This document shows, piece after piece, positions 59,945 to 64,000 of a stretch of 64,000 nt of DNA (position 1 is its first letter; every line of letters starts with the position of its first letter). Origin of the DNA: Diphasiastrum complanatum (Eukaryota > Streptophyta > Lycopodiopsida > Lycopodiales > Lycopodiaceae). The DNA is taken from contig CM055114.1 in the NCBI GenBank assembly GCA_029204225.1, positions 14,476,558-14,540,557 on the forward strand, in the 5' to 3' direction. A program made the translations under genes and the position numbers. Below the pieces are notes generated by a model. That model did no database searches, was not told the DNA's origin, and saw only the letters and a list, made by a program, of their open reading frames with translations.

Positions 59945-61086
59945 GAATACTCAAGATATGCCTCCTAAATCAGGACCTGGAGCTCTCCTTTCGAAATCAA
60001 ATCTCAAATATGATGGTACTTCAGAGGAATGTGCTTCGTTTTTGAATGGAAGACAGGATCCTGGGAAAGATAGATGGCACTCTGAGAGTCCATCATCATC
60101 GTGCTTGTCCCGTCTTGTGGTATCCCGATTACCTCCAACATCATTTGTAGCCACACTACCTCATTCGCCACTTTCGAGGCTGCGACATACTCAGCCGTGG
60201 AAAATTGGTTCTCCCTTGAATTCTTGAACTTAACAAATACATCATATACTTTGTCTTTGCTCTTTAGTACATAGATCCAACAAAATCTACTAAAATCATC
60301 AATGACATACATCTTAGCTCCACTAGTGCTAATTGTAGTAATTCCATGAATATCTGAATGTACAACTTGAAAAGGCTTTGTAGATCTAGTATAAGGTAGT
60401 CTATGTGACTTTGACAAAGCACAAGACTCACAGACATGATTGATGCTACTTAAGAATTTTGGAAGACTAATCACAACTTGCTCCTTAGCCATTACCTCCA
60501 ATGACTTGAAGTTGAGGTGTCCCATCCTTTTATGCCAAACCTCTTAAATAGGTATTTGATCACTTGCCACAAATCCAACCTGGTTAGCAATAAGCATCTA
60601 GTTTGAACAACTTCCCTTGTCTTTTACCTTTTGCAATCAAGATGTCCTTCCTTTTGATCATGCAAGCATCTCCTTCAAACTCACTTTTGAAACCTTTACT
60701 TAGCAATTGACTCACACCAAGTAAATTCTTGGTAATGGAAGGTATGAACAAGACATCCTTCAAATGATCATTCCTATTTGTAGAGAGAGAAATAGGAATT
60801 GTGCCAATCCCTTTGATTGCACACTCACCATCATTTGTCGTGTAGATCACCCTCTTGTCATCTCCATATGCCAACAAAAAAGTGAAGTTCTCTTTGTGAA
60901 AAGTCATGTGTGAGCCACCACTATCAATCCACCATGGATCTAGATCTCCATCAGTAGCAAGCATACATGAAGACATCACAAAAATATCATCATTTGAATT
61001 TTGAACATCCAAACCATCTTCATCATGAGAAAGATTACCTTTCTTGTCTCCTTGATCTCTCTTCTTCTTGTAGCACTCACTTGCAA
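59945..61086 (-). pseudogene. Copia relic: protease, integrase start fused to RNase H
   Basis: Minus strand from 61086: ECYKKKRDQGDKKG (end of a zinc knuckle), a protease with WWIDSGGSHMTFH (the DSGA Ala replaced by Gly, about 60930), VLFIPSITKNLLGVSQLLSK, a stop near 60545, then MGHLNFKSLEVMAKE, CESCALSKSHR, HSDIHGITTISTSG. After VFVKFKNSRENQF the frame jumps to AEYVAASKVANEVVWLQ, copia RNase H. The rest of integrase and all of RT are deleted. It ends at PLKYHHI and a stop. Confidence 0.82.
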
Positions 61087-62166
61087 ATCAATGAGATCAA
61101 ATGGCACCATTGGCCGCTACAAAGCAAGGCTTGTCGCAAAGGGCTACACGCAGAGATATGGTGTCGACTATTTCGACACATATTCGCCCATGGTCAAGAT
61201 GACAAGCATAAGGCTGCTCCTTGCATACGCCACACAGTACAATCTGGAAATTCACCAGATTGACATGAAAACAGCCTTTCTCCACGGAGATCTAGAGGAG
61301 GAAATTTGCATGAAGCAACCTGAAGGCTATGAAGACCCCGAAAGCAGACAATATGTCTGTCAATTGCAAAGATGCATCTACGGTCTAAAATAGGCATCAC
61401 GAGCCTGGTACAAAAAGCTTGACGCTCTTCTCAACTCTCTAGACTTCAATCCTACTCAACTAGACTATAATGTCTACATCAAAAGAGTAGAAAAGGATTT
61501 TGTGATACTGACCATTTTCATGGATGATTCGTTGATGATAGGAAATTTCTTGATGTTGATCAAAGACACGAAGAGTCAGATTTCTGAAAACTACGAAATC
61601 ATAGATCTTGGAGAAGCAACAAAATGCCTAAGGTTGGAGATCAGAAGAGATCGAAAAAATGGCGAAATGCACTTGAGTCAGTCAGAATACGCCAGAAGAG
61701 TGCTGAAGTAGTACCACATGATGGACTGTGAAGAGAAAGCCACACCAATGATTGTTGGAGCCAAGCTCATGAAACATGACTGCCCAAAAACAGAAGAGGA
61801 AGAACAGAAGATGGCAGGTATACCTTGACAGAACTTAATCGGTAGTCTGATGTACTTCACAATTTGTACCAGACCCAATCTGGCCTTCTTTCTTTACGCA
61901 TTTAGCCAATTTTGTTCCAATCCTGGTTTAGCACATTGGAAAATGGCCAAACAAATCCTACAGTATCTGAAGGGTACCCAAAATGTTGGATTAACCTACA
62001 GAGTTAGAAACGAAGAGAAAGAATTTGAGCTGCATCACTACAGTGATGCGAGCTGGACGAGCTGCAAAGATGACAACAAGTCCATTACTGGAGGATGTAC
62101 GATAGCGTGTGGAGCTGCAATCAGCTGGATATGCAAAAGGCAAATCTTGGTAGCTCAATCCTCTTG
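61087..62166 (+). pseudogene. Copia RT and RNase H relic
   Basis: Plus strand: [40 protein letters not shown], a TAG at 61390 within the YGLKxA motif, then IFMDDSLMIG (active site M-D-D), a TAG near 61711, TGA near 61827 and RNase H (HHYSDASWTSCKDDNKSITG) breaking off at LVAQSSC. Closest in the window to the element at 939-7378. It meets an opposite-strand relic at 61086 and an unrelated integrase piece at 62167. Confidence 0.82.
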
Positions 62167-62790
62167 CGGATCAAGTGCTTAAGGAGTTACAATGGTGGAG
62201 AGTACATATCTACCAAGTTTAAGGCTTTTTGTGATGCGCATGGGATTAAGAGGGAGTATACAACACCAAGGACCCCACAACAAAATGCAGTGGCCGAGAG
62301 GAAGAATAGGACTTTATATGAAAGTGCTAAAGCCATGAGGTTAAGTGCTAGCCTTGATAAGCCATTTTGGGATCAAGCTTTGTTGTGTGCTAATTTCTTG
62401 TGCAATAGGTGGTCGAGTGCTATTTTGGATGGAAGGACATCTTTTGAGATGCTATTCGAGAGGAGGCCGAGTGTCAACTTTCTTAGAGCTTTTGGATGCA
62501 CATGATATGTCAATATAACTCTTGATGATAGGACCAAGGTGGATCCATCTTCAAGGAAAGGTATATTTGCTGGATATAGTGAGGTGAGTAAAGCCTACAA
62601 GGTTTACATTCCTTCTACTAATAAGGTGATTATTGATAGAGATGTCATTTTTTAAGAGGGGAACATTCCAAAAGTATCTTCAAGCATTATTGATGGTGAT
62701 GTGGATGGATCTAACATTCTTGATGTTGATGTAAAGGATCCTATTTTAGATGGTGATGATGATGGACCTACATAACTTTGGCTTTCATAA
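62167..62790 (+). pseudogene. Copia integrase and linker fragment of a second family
   Basis: CLRSYNGGEYISTKFKAFCD (second catalytic Asp changed to Tyr: RSYNGG for RSDNGG), then PQQNAVAERKNRTLYESAKA with the Glu kept, and WDQALLCANFLCNR. A TGA at about 62503 and a TAA at 62654 interrupt. The end, SKAYKVYIPSTNKVIIDRDV, matches the minus-strand copy at 8717-8996 closely. Confidence 0.82.
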
Positions 62791-62817
62791 CCTCTTCTGA
62801 TGAACCTACATGTGTAG

Positions 62818-63186
62818 ATGAAGCAAGGAACAAATATGAGTGGATCTAAGCAATGCTATGGATGCGGAGAAGGACATAGGATTGTTGAATGTCCAAACAA
62901 AGAAATCTACATGCTCTGCTGCCATGAGTGTGGATATGGACACTATTACAAGGATCGTGCAATGAGAAAAGAGATTTTTGTATCTCAAATGTGGATTAAG
63001 GCAATACTAGTTAAGTGTGATGCCTTGATAGATAGCAAAGCATGTTTTCCTTGTAAACTTACATTGAGTATAAAGACAAGGAAATGGAAATGTCTTTATG
63101 ATGTATTTGCTTTTGGTTTGAATAAGATCATGAATTATGTGTTCATTCACAATATTGAAAATTGTAAATTTTCAATTTTAAAGTAA
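62818..63186 (+). pseudogene. Cys/His-rich frame and first copy of the tail module
   Basis: 122 codons. It begins with CYGCGEGHRIVEC and CCHECGYGHYYKD, two C-x2-C-x3-H units, one residue short of a retroviral zinc knuckle. From KAILVKCDALIDSKACFPCK it matches the tail frame at 16663-17376. The first part overlaps, in another frame, the copia linker (EPTCVDEARNKYEWI), so it may be a chance reading. No function is claimed. Confidence 0.35.
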
Positions 63187-63996
63187 AGTTGTAAACTTCT
63201 TATGAGAATAAGTGAAGCATCCAAAGTGGACACTTATATCCATAAGCAAGTAGTTAGACTTATTGAGATGGAAATGCTTTTTGATTTCATTATTATAAAA
63301 ATTCATAAGCAAGTAGTTAGCCTTGTTGAGATGGAAATACTTTTTGATTTCATTATTAGAAAAATCATGCCAAGCTATGGTGATTTTTGGACTTATGATT
63401 CTAGCATAAGTAATGTTGATGATCATATGAAGTTCACATTATATGATCATGTTTGTTGTGATCATTTTGAGACATGGAGGTCCCGGATTTCCATCAAGGA
63501 GGAGCACCAAGAAGTTGATCTTGAGGAGTCATCTCAAGGTTCAAGTGTGCCAAGGATTGAGGAGGAGAGTCTTTATCAAGTCATGATTCCAAGAATAATA
63601 TCAAGAGACATGGTTGAACTCATGTGGTTCACATTTCAAAAGAAAGAGGAGCACATTTCAAGTGGTATACATCTCATGCTTGCTTCTCTTATGTCATTTG
63701 GTGAATCAATTTGCTTTAGTGAGACTTTTGCAACTCAAAGCTAGAGTAAAGCAATACTAGTTGAGTATGGTGTCTCTCTTGAGAACATAGTTGATGTTCT
63801 TAATGATTTGAAATTGATTTTAGATCAATTAGAAAGCAAACGGTTATTTCATCAAATGTATGCTCTTCAGTCTTGCAAGAGCAAGAGCGATTTGTTCACT
63901 CATAGTGTGAAAATTTGTCTTTTTTCATGTATTGAGGCAAAATGTAAACTCTTTATGAGAGTAAGTGAATTATCCTCTAAGGACACATCTCCATAA
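63187..63996 (+). pseudogene. Tail module, continued and repeated
   Basis: 63202-63744 is open and starts ISEASKVDTY, as in the young element. It has an internal duplication (HKQVV.L.EME..FDFII twice at 63240-63350) and an E/S-rich stretch. From about 63747 a second copy begins (SKAILVEYGVSLENIVDVLN, YALQSCKSKSD, EAKCKLFMRVSELSSKDTS) and reaches the window edge. The order module-module suggests tandem duplication or two nested elements. Confidence 0.45.
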
Positions 63997-64000
63997 TGAA

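Overview
This is nuclear DNA of a land plant. The evidence is one spliced 22-exon plant gene with GT-AG introns and one AT-AC intron, many Ty1/copia and a few Ty3/gypsy LTR retrotransposons in nested layers, and no bacterial-style operons. The species cannot be fixed. A DUF7869-like gene relic hints faintly at a non-angiosperm, but that is a weak clue from memory.

Layout. 1-12.8 kb is nested copia sequence: an integrase fragment (1-535); an LTR of a minus-strand element (689-938 plus 7379-7779) split at its GA microsatellite by a complete but decayed copia element (939-7378); the minus-strand element's remains (7780-9000); a copia relic with an inverted gag segment and a large pol deletion (9593-11565); and an RT/RNase H relic (12001-12840). 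A degenerate heptamer array lies at 12850-13765.

13.8-36.05 kb is the most unusual part. It holds five decayed intron-containing genes in alternating orientation: a transposase-like gene (+, 13776-22456), an unknown gene (-, 22413-23036), a histone H3-like/Ulp1-protease gene (+, 24045-32007), an unknown gene (-, about 32570-33570) and a DUF7869-like gene (+, 34127-36045). Two younger copia elements interrupt them, each with a clean 5-bp target duplication: a gag-bearing element lacking RT (15728-20770) inside an intron of the first gene, and a nearly full-length element (24089-29962) inside the H3 codons of the third. Without these insertions the unit is about 11.4 kb. I infer an old multi-gene DNA-transposon-like element. 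Its ends were not found.

37.4-46.8 kb on the minus strand is the one apparently intact host gene, DPE2, a cytosolic 4-alpha-glucanotransferase with two CBM20 starch-binding domains and a GH77 domain. The spliced reading frame is 992 codons, and one intron is U12-type AT-AC. A pyrimidine-rich leader and promoter region lies to about 47.83 kb. From 47.83 to 51.3 kb I see no gene.

51.3-64 kb is again retroelement mosaic: a gypsy relic, a copia gag fragment, a copia element with a deleted integrase (54.8-58.4 kb) nested in the leader of an older element, and a patchwork (59.9-64 kb) joining pieces of at least three copia families. Its end carries two copies of a tail module that also occurs in the young gag-bearing element at 15.7-20.8 kb.
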